A DNA stretch of 64,000 nucleotides from Drosophila persimilis. Its lineage: Eukaryota; Arthropoda; Insecta; Diptera; Drosophilidae. The stretch spans positions 15,500,001 to 15,564,000 of the forward strand of contig NW_020825288.1 in assembly GCF_003286085.1 (NCBI RefSeq), in the 5' to 3' direction. The position numbers and the translations under genes were made by a program. The notes beneath the pieces are model-generated. The model searched no databases, was not told where the DNA came from, and saw nothing but the letters and a program-made list of their open reading frames with translations. Shown piece after piece: positions 13,539-25,800 of the stretch. The stretch's first letter is position 1. Each line of letters begins with the position of its first letter.

Positions 13539-13925
13539 TGGCTGCCCTTTTATGGGAGAACGGGCCATTGGCGCGAACTTGCCTGTCATCTGCTACAAAT
13601 CAGCTGTCATAAGCCAGCTAGCTTTTAGTTTTGGTTGCTTTTACAATCACTTTCAAAGCCCCCAAACAAGCGCCAAGCAATTTCTGATAATGATCATTGC
13701 AACTCCAACAAAGAGGCGAGGAGGATGAACAGGCAGCAGCACCATTCGAGGCAGAAGTCGCCTCCGATTGCCGATTGAGAAATTCACAATTAAAAGTTGA
13801 GCCGCAGACAGCGCCGTTCACCTCACCTGTTGAGAGGTGGCCAAGTCATTAGAATGTACATCGCTTTAATCTGCATTCAGTATCTTTTCATTGAAACAGC
13901 GTTACTTTTTGTCTTGCATTCGCAG

Positions 13926-16900
13926 GTGGTGCGCGCGGCCGATGCGAAGCAGAGCGGCTATGCCGCCGAGGCGCTGGCCGACATAACGCAGCTCTTTGGC
14001 CATCTGCATGGCCTTCTCCAGATGTCCGAGCTGAGGCTCATCCAGGGGCTGCGAGAGCCCAGCGTGCCGGCCCAAACGGAGCTGAAGAGAGCCATGGATA
14101 TGCTGAACGGCTACGAGGCTGTGATCGCGGTAAGAGAATGCCTTTATTTATGAATGATTTACGCAACTTCTTCTGGCATTGCAGCGTCTGCAGCAGTTGC
14201 TGCAAAATGAAGTGCCGAAGGATATGTGGCTCAAGGAGCTGTTGCGTCTGACCTACGAGCATCTGGAGAAAATTCCCAGCAACGTGAAAGTGAGCAAGGT
14301 GGACGGCAATCCCTATCGGTATGTATATAGATGCATATATTCAGTGGCAAAGTGGCAGCAACGATTATTCAACTCTTGTGCTTATTTTCAGCTTGCCCAG
14401 CAAAAATGTGTTTTTCCAAAAGGTCGAAAAGTGGGCCCAAATGATCGAGAAGCATTTCGAGTGCGACTACATAGACCCCCGGATTTTGGTGCTCTTCCAG
14501 ACCGAGTTCGAGCGCCAGAGCAGCCTCAGCGTGTCCAGCGAGAATGGCGAGAACTCGTTCTGCCGCAGCTCGAGAAGCGGCAAGGAGGATATGTGCCAGC
14601 AGCAGGAAGCTATTCGCAGACGGATGCGGGATCAGAATAAGAATCCCAAAAGCCAGAGCCAGGAGCAGAACCAAAAGCGTCAGTTCAAGATTGATTTCGG
14701 AGTAGCCCAGCCAAGGTTCAATTCGAGTGCAGAGGTGGCCGAGAAAATCCACAGACAGCCACAGGATGAAGAACTTGAGCGAACCTTCTCGGCAATGGAC
14801 ATCAGTACGAATCAAATCGAAGCGATGGGGGGGAATCTACCACGCCCCGCCGACTGGTTCAAGTCCGATACCCTGGTGAGTGTTCTTTCCATCAAATCGC
14901 CAGAGGACTTTTACGTTCTGGGCATCGATGCGGCCGAGGAATTGCGCCGGGAGATAGACTCGTATGTGCCGACGCTCTCCTCCAAGCCCACTACCATTGT
15001 GGTGGGCCAGCACTACATTGCCTACCAAGAGGGCCAGGATTTCCTACACCGCGCCCTTGTCCGCCAGAAAGTGACGAATATACCCGACACCTACGATGTC
15101 TTTCTGCCCGACATCGGCCTAAATATCAATGTGCACAGCAGAGAGTAAGTGAATTCCATGCATACTCGTATATCGCATCATCCATGCTCTTGAAATGTTG
15201 CGAATTCTTGCAGCTTCCGTGAACTTCCCTACCGTTTGACCCTGTTTCCATATGTGGCGGTCCACTGCAGCCTGAGCGACCTGAAGCCCAGGAATTGCGA
15301 ATGGGATGCTCAGGCCAGTGCCCACTTCAAGATGGTCATGAAGAAGTAAGTGATAATTATGCAACTGATTCAGAGACACTGAGCCAACGTCCTTGCAGCC
15401 GTCCCGCACATTTGGTCGTGAAGCGCCAGGGTGGCACGCAGCAACGGCACGAAGTGGACCTGATCACCAAGTCCAACATTTCTGTGCGCGAATCCTTTTT
15501 GTACTCTGGACTGGCGTGTACTCGTGGCGGCGCTGCAATGGACCTGGAGATATTGGTGGCCCCCAAGGACCAACGCATCCCCAAGGCTAAGCACCAAATC
15601 GGGGACGTGCTGATCATACAAATGCTCCAGGTGCGTCATCCCCAAGAGTTCTATGTGATGCGCCACAACTGTGAGAGTGAGCGCTCCGAATTGGACGACT
15701 TGATGAAAACCACCATGGACAGAATGGAACTCGCAGATTTGGAGACCATCTTAGTGGGGCGTTTGGAAATGGCCTGCGCAATGCAATTGGAGAACCGTTG
15801 GGTGCGCGTTTGCATCGTGAATTTGCTGAAAGATGGTGAGTGCTATCAAAGTTGGGGGTATGATAACGTGCTTCATTTAACGTTTCGAACTCTAGGGTAC
15901 GTGATGGTGCGACTCGTGGACTTTGGATCCACCCAGAAGGTATACTGGGATCAGCTGTTCGCGCTGCCCAAGCAATTCATGAAAAGAGAACTATGCATCA
16001 AGTGCTGTCTGGCCGATGTGGAGACACTGCAAGCGAACGAATACCTGTGGACGCCGGACGCAATCGCCTCGTTCAAGCAGCTGACCTCGAATCCGAAGAT
16101 GCAAATGGAGGTGATCAGCGTGCACGAGGATATGCACCATGTGGCGTTGGGCATCGTTCAATCCGATTCCGAGCCCCTTAGCGTTGGTGTCCTAATGGTG
16201 TCCCTGGGACACTGCGCTTCGAATGGTGAAAGCAGCAGGAAGACAGACCCCTTTAAAGTGACTAAAATGCGCCTCGATATGGACACCCGCAACTTCATGG
16301 ATCTGCAGAAGGAGAATGCTATCGGGCCATCGTCACCGTTTCAGCCAGACAAGTATCACAAAAAGCAAGTGCACGTTGAAGTATTGTACGTGCGCCATCC
16401 ACACGAATTCTACGTGACTCTGCCCAGCTTCAAGGACTCGATACAGAAGCTCCAGGAGGCTGTGCAGGAAGACGCTGCCGATAGGTACCGGAATAGCCCC
16501 ATCAAGTTCGACTGGAAGGAGGGCGATATGTGCTATGTGAAGGCGCGGGCACAGGGCGATCTGACAGAACTCTGGCACCGAGGCGTGGTGATGCGCATCA
16601 TTCCACGGACCAATGAACTCACTTTGCCAAAATACGAGGTACAACTGCGCGATCTGGGCGAGCTGGTCCGGGATGTGGAGAATGTGAGGCTGGCTTCGAT
16701 TTCCGAGGAACAGAAACTCATCGCTGGCAGTGCCCAGCGTTGCCAGCTTCATGGCATTCGACCTCAGAACGACCAGTGGACGGATGACAACATTGATTTC
16801 TTCAAGGACCAGCTGCAGGCCTACGATCGGCTATACACGGTTAGCCAAGGTCGGCATGGACAGACGCTAAGCGTCGTCTTGTATGGTTCGCACACGGTTA

Positions 16901-19351
16901 TTAGCGGGCCCTTTATTCCGTCGCGAACCAGGTATGTCAATGTCAACGAGACACTAGTCCTCGCCAGAATGGCAAATAAGGATCCCGAGCAGGACTGTAA
17001 GGATGACAAAGACCTGATGCTGGATGCTGATGCTGATGATGATGGAATCACACATTCTGCGGAAACAGACGCGTCCAGTGAGGAGCTGGAAGACCAGTCG
17101 TTGGTCGATGAAATCGAATATTTAGAGACTGTTGAGCAAAAATTGCAAAAAATCAAGTTGGCCTTTGAGCACTGCCAGGGTATGCCACCTATGGAGCTTC
17201 TCAATGATCTGGGCATGTCCACACCCACCACAGGACAGGTGGTGCCGCCCCCGGGCTGGATGACGTCACGCCCATGCAACAAATACATTTTCGCAGGCTT
17301 TGTCACGAGCGTGAACTACGACTGTGCCCCCTATATGACCCTTGCCACAGATAAACCCTTCATGAAGTACATGCGCGACCTGCTGGAGATATACTTCGCA
17401 CCGATGAAGGAGCGTCGCGGCCCCAACACGATCACCTATGCGGCGGGACAGCCGGTGCTGGTCACCTATCATATGGACAACTTCCTGTATCGTGGCATTG
17501 TGCAGAGTCCCAAGAACGACGATGGAGAGTATGCAGTGTACTTCGTGGACTACGGGAACATTGAGTTGGCGACGGCGGAGGAGCTGTTGCCATACGCTCC
17601 ATTTCCCAATCTGAATGCACTCTGCTGGCTGGTGACGATTCACGGCGTGCGGCCCAAGCGCGGAAGATACACCATTGTGGAGATGGACACCGTGCATAAG
17701 AGCCTCGTCATGAAAATGTGCTGTGTGAGCGTAAAAGAACACCATGGACCAAATAAGATACCGTCCTGTGAAATAAAAGTGGATTCCTTGGATATAGCCA
17801 CCATAATGGTGGAAAGCGGAATGGCGGTGCCGGTCGACACACAGATAGAAAAAAAAGCCATTTCAATACCTCGGGCGACTTTGGATGAGTTTAAGGTCTT
17901 CGAGGAGCTGAAGACCTTGGCATCAGGTGGTCCAAAAAAGGGGTTGAACGACAAAACCAATTCAACGATCCAGTCCCCACCGGTTAAGAAGAAGTATAAT
18001 GCAAAACAGATCAATGGCCAGTTCTTCCAGTTCGATCAGGACGTTGACTGCCGACAAGCGGCAAAAGAGCTTAGCCCAATCAGCATTGGGACACATCTCG
18101 ATAACTTCGATGTGGAAGATGGCATGAACATAAACCCATTACGCCCCCAAGATACCGACAGCAGTGTGTCAACGGACTCTGGGTCCGCCGAAATTGACGT
18201 CTATGAGAATAAGGATGACGACATGCAAAGCTGCCTTATCGAAGACATCGGTGTGGATGAAGACAATGAAAATGAAGACATTGCGGATGAGGATGACGAC
18301 AATGAAAATGAAGACATTGTGGTTGAGGATGACGGCAATGAAAATGAAAATTCAAATGAAAAAATGGTCGTCGAGGATGACGAATATGAAAATGAAGAAA
18401 TTGTCGTTGAGGATGACGGCAAGGAAAATGAAAACATTGTCTATGAAGATGACGACAAGGAAAGACGGACTGTGGCCGACAAAAATGCTGATCAGGTGAA
18501 GCCAGACTTTGCTGTTGCCAAGGGTCAGTTGGCTCGCCGCATTGAGCTGCGCCATAAGGTATTTATATCCCCTAATTAGAGAGGAGCCCATATTTATAAT
18601 GCTTTTACTCTTTTTCCCCAAGGAAATGATGGACAACGCAGGATTCGCTCCACTGGACACATCCACAGTTCGGTCCATCTATGGCGGGATGGGCGCCTTC
18701 AAATCCCGCATTCTGCCGTCTGGCGTCAAAGAGTTCCATTGTTCTATCGACAGCCTAATCTCAGCTACAGAAATTCAAATTTCGCCATGTCTCTGTGAGT
18801 TTACAAAACGCGATATTAGCCTGATCCAGGAAACAAGCGCCTTGATAAATAAGGCAGCGCCACTTCATCCGAAGCCGGATGCTTTGTGTCTGGCCCGTTA
18901 CTCCAAAGATGAGCTATGGTACCGTGCGACTGTCAAGGAAGTTCATAAGACCACTAAACAAGCTACCGTATACTACATTGATTTTCATGACACCGAAACG
19001 GTGTCCTATGCAGACCTGAAGGGGATTCCCAAGGAACTGTTTATGTTTCCGTTGCGTTCATGCCGCGTTAAGCTGCACGGGATTAAGAGGAACAAGAAAT
19101 TCGGAGACAAGACCGTTTATCAGGCCCTGCAAGCTTGCCTCTCTAAGTATACGACTGTCTACGCTAGAGTTCATTACCCCTCGAACTACCATGCCAGCAA
19201 GGGCGAAAATACCGAAGCAGTTTTTGACTCATCCAGCGACTCTATTAGGGATGGTCACAAGCTGATCGAAGTCGATCTCTACAAGGATAGGCACTCGAAG
19301 AAGCGACTGTATGAACCACTCATTGAAAATTGGATGCTCCTGAAAAAGTGA
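13926..19351 (+). CDS. qin: qin/kumo, multi-Tudor piRNA pathway protein (5' end missing)
   Basis: Germline nuage protein needed for heterotypic ping-pong piRNA amplification (known role). Exons by splice consensus: 13926-14129, 14185-14318, 14392-15144, 15214-15345, 15399-15835, 15896-18558, 18623-19351. They join in frame to 1,683 residues. The fragment opens with a helical coiled-coil region (about 1-95), as in TRIM-type proteins after a B-box. Five extended Tudor domains follow at about 260-400, 473-591, 711-840, 1015-1138 and 1478-1595. Only the fourth keeps the canonical YFVDYGNIE cage; the others read DIGL, VDFGS, RDLGE and IDFHD. An acidic tandem repeat lies at about 1335-1410. Five Tudors after a coiled coil, and the Cpsf73/CstF64 neighbourhood, fit qin. 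RING/B-box exons are not in the window. A tiny first exon at 13313 (ATGGACAAG, then a GT donor) would splice in frame but is speculative. Poly(A) signal at 19550-19555. Confidence 0.75.
18240..18465 (+). repeat. In-frame acidic minisatellite inside qin
   Basis: Imperfect units of about 14-16 codons, rich in GATGAC and AATGAA, encode motifs like VVEDDGNENE and IADEDDDNENE. It lies between Tudor 4 and Tudor 5 and forms a likely disordered, length-variable linker. Confidence 0.85.
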
Positions 19352-19750
19352 AAATAATCCAAAACATAAATTCAAAACTTCCAATTCTCTACAGCATTTT
19401 GAAAATGCGACTTTACTTAATTTTAATGGTTACATACATAAAGGAATATGTATCGCAGCCTTTAGTTTCAACATTTTCTCATTATATTAGACATACAAGC
19501 ATACAAAGTTTTCGTTATATTACATTGCTAATCGGATTTGGATCAAACGAATAAAAGGGTACAACTTTGTGCTCTATCTCCAAAACCTAACTACACAATT
19601 CACAATTTTCTAACACATTTTGAATATTCGCCTTCATTTAAATTTTATGAGTACATCAACGAATATGTATCACAATATTAATTTTATTTGTTCTCAACTC
19701 ATTATCAAGTTAATAAAGTCACCTAATGTTATTACACTAACAAAATAATC

Positions 19751-19932
19751 TAACAGGAGTGTGGATACCAAATTTGGTTGCACTAGCCTTAATAGTCTCT
19801 GAGATGATTTTCGTTCTTTGCGGGGGCGGAAGGGGGTGTGGCGAAATTTTTAAACAAACTTGTCAAGGTCCGATATCACAGGAGCGTGGATACCAAATTT
19901 GGTTGCTCTAGCTTTTATAGTCTCTGAGATCT
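19751..19932. repeat. Dispersed repeat copy A (unclassified transposon-derived)
   Basis: Contains two tandem partial units (starting near 19756 and 19888), each with GTGGATACCAAATTTGGTTG and AGTCTCTGAGAT about 130 bp apart, separated by a GGGGCGGAAGGGGGTG box. The same words recur at 48.9-49.3 kb, so this is an interspersed family. I recall similar repeats throughout obscura-group genomes but cannot assign a class. Confidence 0.65.
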
Positions 19933-20119
19933 AGGAACTCACTTGTAGCAATAGGCTGAGCCGACCATGAACCGTGTGTGTTAGAGAGAGACAGAGCGAG
20001 AGAAAATGAAATTGTTTTCATCATTCTATAATAATTATACGATCTGGTTTAGATTCTGCATTCTAGAAGATATAGTCCTACGATTCTGCGTTTTCTATTT
20101 TCTCGTATCTTGGAAATTG

Positions 20120-20407
20120 TGGATGTTTTCCTTTGTGTTCTGCCTTCGACTGGACCATTCAGTTTGACCAAAACTAACAATAGGATGTGTTTTTAGTTTA
20201 AACGACTAGACTAGGATCTGCTGGCAGGGATTGGATGTGATATGGGGTGCCTCTATTTATGCATTTACTTAGAAAAAGAAAACCCAATGCCGTTCCCCTC
20301 CGAACAAAAGTAATTAGAAATTTTAGTTTTATCCATGTCCCTTAGCCAAAATATAATTAAAGGAAAATAAAAACGAAAATACGACAAAAGGCAAAAAGTT
20401 TGTGACG
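20120..20407 (-). repeat. Orphan 5S intergenic spacer downstream of 5S copy 1
   Basis: This stretch repeats the spacer found between the 5S copies (CGACTGGACCATTC, ACTAACAATAGGATGTG, AACGACTAGACTAGGATC, CCTTAGCCAAAATATAATTAA). No 5S gene borders its left side, so the array has lost at least one gene copy here, or the left edge is an insertion junction. Confidence 0.75.
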
Positions 20408-20527
20408 AAGCCAACAACACGCGGTGTTCCCAAGCGGTCCCCCATCTAAGTACTAACCGCGCCCGACGCTGCTTAATTTCGGTGATCGGACGAGAACCGA
20501 TGTATTCAGCGTAGTATGGTCGTTGGC
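20408..20527 (-). rRNA. 5SrRNA: 5S rRNA, copy 1
   Basis: 120-nt gene on the minus strand beginning GCCAACGACCATAC and ending GTGTTGTTGGCTT. It differs from the Drosophila melanogaster 5S I remember at position 15 (C to T) and position 119 (C to T). The internal promoter region is intact. A run of five Ts about a dozen bases after the 3' end can stop RNA polymerase III. It should supply 5S rRNA to the large ribosomal subunit. Confidence 0.95.
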
Positions 20528-20756
20528 GAAAGCCTGGGAGCTGAACGTTGGTTTTCCTTTGCGTTCTGCCTGTATTTATGCATTTATTAAGAAAAAGAAA
20601 GCCAAATGCCGTTCCCCATCGAACAATAGTAATTAGAAATTTTAGTTTTATCCATGTCCCTTAGCCAAAATTTAATTAAAAGAAAATAAAAACGAAAAAA
20701 GAAAAATGAAAAACGAAACCAAAATACGACAAAAGGCAAAAAAAAAGTTGGTGACG

Positions 20757-20876
20757 AAGCCAACAACACGCGGTGTTCCCAAGCGGTCCCCCATCTAAGT
20801 ACTAACCGCGCCCGACGCTGCTTAATTTCGGTGATCGGACGAGAACCGATGTATTCAGCGTAGTATGGTCGTTGGC
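20757..20876 (-). rRNA. 5SrRNA: 5S rRNA, copy 2
   Basis: Identical over 120 nt to copies 1 and 3, followed on the minus strand by a longer T-run that should terminate Pol III. The start lies 349 bp from that of copy 1. The shared deviations at positions 15 and 119 mark a local family kept uniform by conversion or selection. Confidence 0.95.
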
Positions 20877-21193
20877 GAAAGCCTGGGAGCTGAACGTTGG
20901 TTTTCCTTTGTGTTCTGCCCTCGACTGGAGCATTCGGTTTGACCAAAACTAACAATAGGATGTGTTTTTAGTTCAAACGACTAGACTAGGATCTGCTGGC
21001 AGGGAATGGATGTGATATGGGATGCCTGTATTTATGCATTTACTTAAAAAAAGAAAACCCAATGCCGTTCCCCTTCGAACAAAAGTAATATTAATTTTAA
21101 TTTTATCCATGTCCCTTAGCCAAAATATAATTAAAGGAAAATAAAAACGAAAAATGAAACGAAAATACGACAAAAGGCAAAAAGTTGGTGCCG

Positions 21194-21313
21194 AAGCCAA
21201 CAACACGCGGTGTTCCCAAGCGGTCCCCCATCTAAGTACTAACCGCGCCCGACGCTGCTTAATTTCGGTGATCGGACGAGAACCGATGTATTCAGCGTAG
21301 TATGGTCGTTGGC
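21194..21313 (-). rRNA. 5SrRNA: 5S rRNA, copy 3
   Basis: Third identical 120-nt copy, 437 bp from copy 2. Its upstream flank on the minus strand (21314 to about 21470) is the ordinary spacer and then ends in unrelated sequence, so it is the promoter-side edge of the array. Pol III terminator T-run present. Confidence 0.95.
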
Positions 21314-21470
21314 GAAAGCCCGAGAGCTGAACGTTGGTTTTCCTTTGTGTTCTGCCCTCGACTGGAGCATTCGGTTTGACCAAAACTAACAATAGGATGT
21401 GTTTTTAGTTCAAACGACTAGACTAGGATCTGCTGGTAGGGATTGGAAGTGATATGGGAGGCCTGTATGT

Positions 21471-22801
21471 CCTTGACAAAGGTAGTCCAGTTTAACATGA
21501 TTTCTAGTTATTTCCAAAGGACTTCCATGTCTGTGGTATTTTTAAAGGCTTGTTCTGCGGAGACACTCACCTCTGTTGGTTTTTGATAAATACAAGCATT
21601 AATGCGATATAATAAAACATGTAGGCGGTTCATTGTTTTGTAATTATCCATAAATTGAATTTATTTCCTCCATAGAATGGGATTCTTTCCATTAGTTCTC
21701 ATTGAAATTTGTATGTAATTTGTAAATATTTTAAAATTGTTTGGTTTTCATTTTTTTGTATTTTTTTTTCTTCGTTATCATTATGGATGCATGGATGCAT
21801 ATATTATTATGAAATTTCATTTAGACTTAATGTTTTGTTCACTTAATGCTAGAAATTTTAACTAATTGATGCTTTAAACCATTGAAACAATCCATTAAAA
21901 TAGCCTAGAGAAGTTGCAACTACTATAAATCAAGAATATTCTACGTACATCGAAATTGTTTATCCAATATGACAGTTGTGTTCGCTTACGTTCGATTGCT
22001 GGCAGAGAGTAGTAGTCTCTTCAATTAGAAAAATACAAATTATATAACAAGTTGTTAGATGGGATTCGTTTTCTGTGTATTGTATGTATTGTATGTCCTT
22101 CGCTTAGAATGTGCTCAAGTTTGGATAACTCGAAAGTTGTAGAACCAATTGTGGCTAACTTAAATTAACTATGTGTGGGGCTTCGCCTCCCGCATACCCA
22201 TAGATACATACATAAATGAATAAACCTATTGTGAACTAAATTACAGAAACTAAAGGGTTTTTCCGGCATCATAAGTAATTGATGTATACTTATATGTATA
22301 TTGCACTGACCTAGGTATGCCATATTTCACTAAAATGTGTTTAAACTAAACGGGATTAAAGCAGGCAAAACGATTCCGCGATTCACGTGCCCCACCTGTC
22401 GCACGTCGGCGGGGAATATGGAAGATGGGGTCTGGGATGGGAAAGAAAAAACACTTTACATTTAGCTAAGTTCTTAAACCACATCCAAAATGTACGATTA
22501 GCAAAATGTTGTTATTGTGATAATTGTTTGTTTCGTTTCGATTCGTTTCGTTTGTCTGTCTGTCTGTCTTGTATTTAAAACACGACATTTTTGTTGTCTG
22601 ACATTATCAAGAATTGGCATTCGCATATGTAAACTAAATATATATATATAGTTCGATAAGTAATACTAATTTGTTGTTGTTGTGGTTTTGTTTTGCTTTT
22701 GTATCAGCAGAGACACACACACACGTAGTACACACAGAGAAGAGTCATGAACAACTACCTAGTTAATGATTATATTAGACGTTAGTTGGATTATTATTCA
22801 T
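21471..22801. other. AT-rich 3' flank, probably 3' UTR of the zinc-finger gene
   Basis: No coding potential. Minus-strand AATAAA candidates occur, for example near 21.66 kb, so a 3' UTR of about 1.1 kb is plausible for the gene ending at 22802. A (TCTG)n tract lies near 22.55 kb. Confidence 0.4.
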
Positions 22802-25800
22802 TTAGACCTCCACGGTGAAGGGATCACGCGAGTGATGGATTTTCAGATGCTTGTTGTGATTGGTCTTGGTGGTGGAGCTCTTGCCGCATATGGTGCAAGT
22901 GAAGGGTCGCTCGCCGGTGTGCATGCGCCGGTGCTCGATCAGATAGTAGTGCCGATGGAATGACTTGTCGCACTGGTCGCAGGTGAACTTCTTGGTGCCG
23001 TGGTGCTCGCGTCGGTGCCGCATGTAGTTGTACTTTCGTATGAACTTGCAGCCGCAGTACTCGCAGGTGTACGGCTTGATCTGCTTGTGTGCGTTGATGT
23101 GGTTCTTAAAGTCCAGCTCTCGCACAAACGCCTTTGGGCAGTACTCGCACTTGAACGGTTTCGCCGTCCGATTGGCGTGCACCCACGAGTGTATCTTGAG
23201 ATTCCATTTGGTGGAGAAGCTCTTGTTGCAGATGGCGCAGTCGTACTGCGGATCAGTCGAGTGCGTGGCCATGTGCGCCTTGATCGAGGTCTTGGCAAAG
23301 ATCTGCTTGCACATGGGGCACTCCATCGGCTCGGCGTAGTCAAACTTATCCGAGTGAGCCAGCCGTATGTGGCGGCGCAGCGAGTTGGCGTGCACGAATC
23401 GATCGCAGCAGTACGGGCAGCACTTCGGCTTCACGTCGTGCGTCTCCTTGTGCCAGAGAAAGCGCGCCTTCGACGGCAGCACCTCGCCGCAGTGACACAC
23501 GTACTCCTTCTTGCGCACCATCACCTTTGTGTGACGCTTGCGGTGCTGCGTCAAATTCGAGTACCGCTTAAACTTTTTGCCTGTCAATCAAGGAAAGTTT
23601 TATTAGGAAACAATTCTAGGGGCTACGGCTGTGCCGGTGGTGGGACTCACCGCATATCTTGCACTTGAGCGGCGTCTGGCCCGTGTGCATCCGCATGTGC
23701 TCCACGAGGGCGCTGCGCACGACAAACTTCTTGTCGCAGACATAGCAGCCGAACTCCTTCCAGCCCAAGTGGCGCTTCAGATGCAGGGAGAAGTTCTTCC
23801 ACCTATAGAATTTCTTGCCACAGGTGAAGCACTCGGCGGGATGCTCCGTGAGATGCGCATCGTATAGCTTAACGGAGGGGAAGTCGGTGCGGCACACATA
23901 GCACAGGAAGATGGACTTCTCCATCGCCTTCTGCTCCAGCTCGTTGAGGTTGTTGCGCTCCTGTCCCAGCTTGGACTCGTTGTAGGAAATAAGCATTCGA
24001 TATAGGGCCGCCAATTTGGCGGCCGGCGTGGTCATCGCCAATGGCGGGAGGGTCATTTTGTGGTCCAGCTGGCTGGGCGGCTTGATATCACCATCCGCAT
24101 CCGCATCGCCATCGCCAATGCCCAGCAGCTCGGCATCCTTGACATCGGTCAGTAGCTCGGGGCTGGTCTCGATCTGCTCCACATCCGGCCTGTCCTGGCA
24201 CTGCTCCTGCTTGATCTTGACAATGCCATCTTTGGAGTCCTCATGCATGGCTTCATCGCCGCCGTTGCCCACGCCCACGCCCGCGTGCATGAGCAGCTGC
24301 TGGTGCTGTTGCTGCTGGGACGGGGGTGGCGGTAGCATCGGGGCGCTAATCTGCGGCTGCGTGCAAATCAGACGTCGATTCTGACGCACATAGTTGTGCT
24401 CGCCAATCATGTGCGCATTCCGGTCCTTGAGCTTCTCGAAGATGGCCTCGCAATGCGGACACTTGTAGAGCTTGCGACGCTGCGGCTTGCGCTGCGCCAA
24501 AGCGGCCGAAGCTGCCGCCTCCGCCGCCTCAGCGGCAGCCCTGGACGTTGAAGCGATTGGTGGACCAGCCAGCAATGCCGAAGACGCTGAGGAAGTAGTG
24601 GCTGCCGGCTGCTCATCAATTAGATGACTCTTTCTGGAGCTGGATGAGGCCTCCTCGTCGACAGCATTAAAATCGAATCTGCAAAAGAGTTTCAACAGCA
24701 TGATGTACTCTGGTTCACTCCGGATTTGTTCCGCATTTACCGCTTGTGCTCCCGCTGCTGGCCGCTGAGATCCTGCACCGGATAGTAGTCCTGCCGCCAG
24801 TCGGGGTTGTAGCCGCCAGTAAACTGATTCCTAAAGTATCGCTGTGATATGTCGCCGTACACCTAAAACAATTATTCACGAGAAACATATGGAGGATTGA
24901 AAAGGATCAGCAAGGATCATCACTTACCGACTGACTCCACGAGTTCTCGATGTCGCAGTTGCTCTCCTGCTCTGAGATTTCGCCCTTGGCGGGCATTTTT
25001 TCATCGGTGCGTATGTTGAGGCCCCCCACGAGGCTGCTCTCCGTGGCCGCCCCAGCGAACGATGAGGATGTTGTCGATGTGGAGGCGGATGCCGATGGCA
25101 GATTGCTGCTGCTGCTCAGCTGCTCCCGTTTGCACGCGTCCAGATCCAGATACTTGACATCGCCATCGACGGCCACACTGCAGCAATCGACGGCAGCCAA
25201 CGCGGCATTGAAGTTGGTGGGCTGGGCCCCTTCATGATTCTGGTTTTGGCTGGAGGAGGAGGCTCCCGCTCCCGCTCCCGTGCCCGATGCCGCTGCTGCT
25301 GCGGCGGCGGCGGCGGCGGCTACTGCAGACTCATGCTGTGGATCGTGGTCTTGGTCTAGCTGATACCAGGACTGAAGCGACTGCGTCTTGGCCACACGAA
25401 AAGTGGCATTCATCGAGTCGTGATCCATCGCCGAGGAATTGCTGGAAGAGGAGGCCAAGGTGGCTGCATTCGTGGCATCGCTGACTCCGTGCTGCGTCTG
25501 TTGCTGCTGCTGTTGTTGTCGAAGGGCGAAGGGCGTGAAGTAGGCGCAGTTGGCGGACGTCGTGGCCGTGCTCGTGGTCTGCTGGTATAGGAAATTGAAG
25601 TCGTTAATGGATGCGGCCGCTGCGGGCGGCTGGAGCGACAGCGGCAGCGACGGATGAACCTGCGCCACGGATGAGGCGTAGGAGGACGAGGAGGATATCA
25701 CAATTTCGTCCACCTCCAGATTGTTGTCCGGCAGAATGTACTCCTCGCCCGGCTTGGCTTGGCCCGGCTTCTGGCCCGTGCTGCTGTGCGCTGTGCTGCT

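Larger units (their letters stand above)
1..13925. other. Gene-poor region, probably a giant intron of qin
   Basis: No convincing protein gene is visible on either strand; the open frames are short and mostly low complexity. The first visible qin exon begins at 13926 with a splice acceptor and encodes the middle of the protein, so RING/B-box exons must lie further left. That makes this stretch most likely an intron. It holds simple repeats near 814-836, 3485-3522, 4014-4041, 5610-5660, 7970-7995, 8248-8271, 9463-9484 and 12150-12233. It also holds a retrotransposon remnant at about 4.85-5.15 kb, DRE-like motifs at 1397-1452 and 9202, and two mildly protein-like ORFs at 8857-9147 and 10101-10289. 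The intron reading is inference; an intergenic region plus a missed short first exon is the alternative. Confidence 0.5.

Noticed and set aside
15357..18014. Antisense ORFs of 80-160 codons across qin
   Set aside because: Shadow frames with no domains; the plus strand carries five Tudor domains in one spliced frame.
20587..21392. Repeated minus-strand ORFs of 120-140 codons with PYYAEYIGSRPITEIKQRRA-like content
   Set aside because: They are translations of the 5S rRNA genes and their spacers; the shared peptide is the 5S sequence read as codons.
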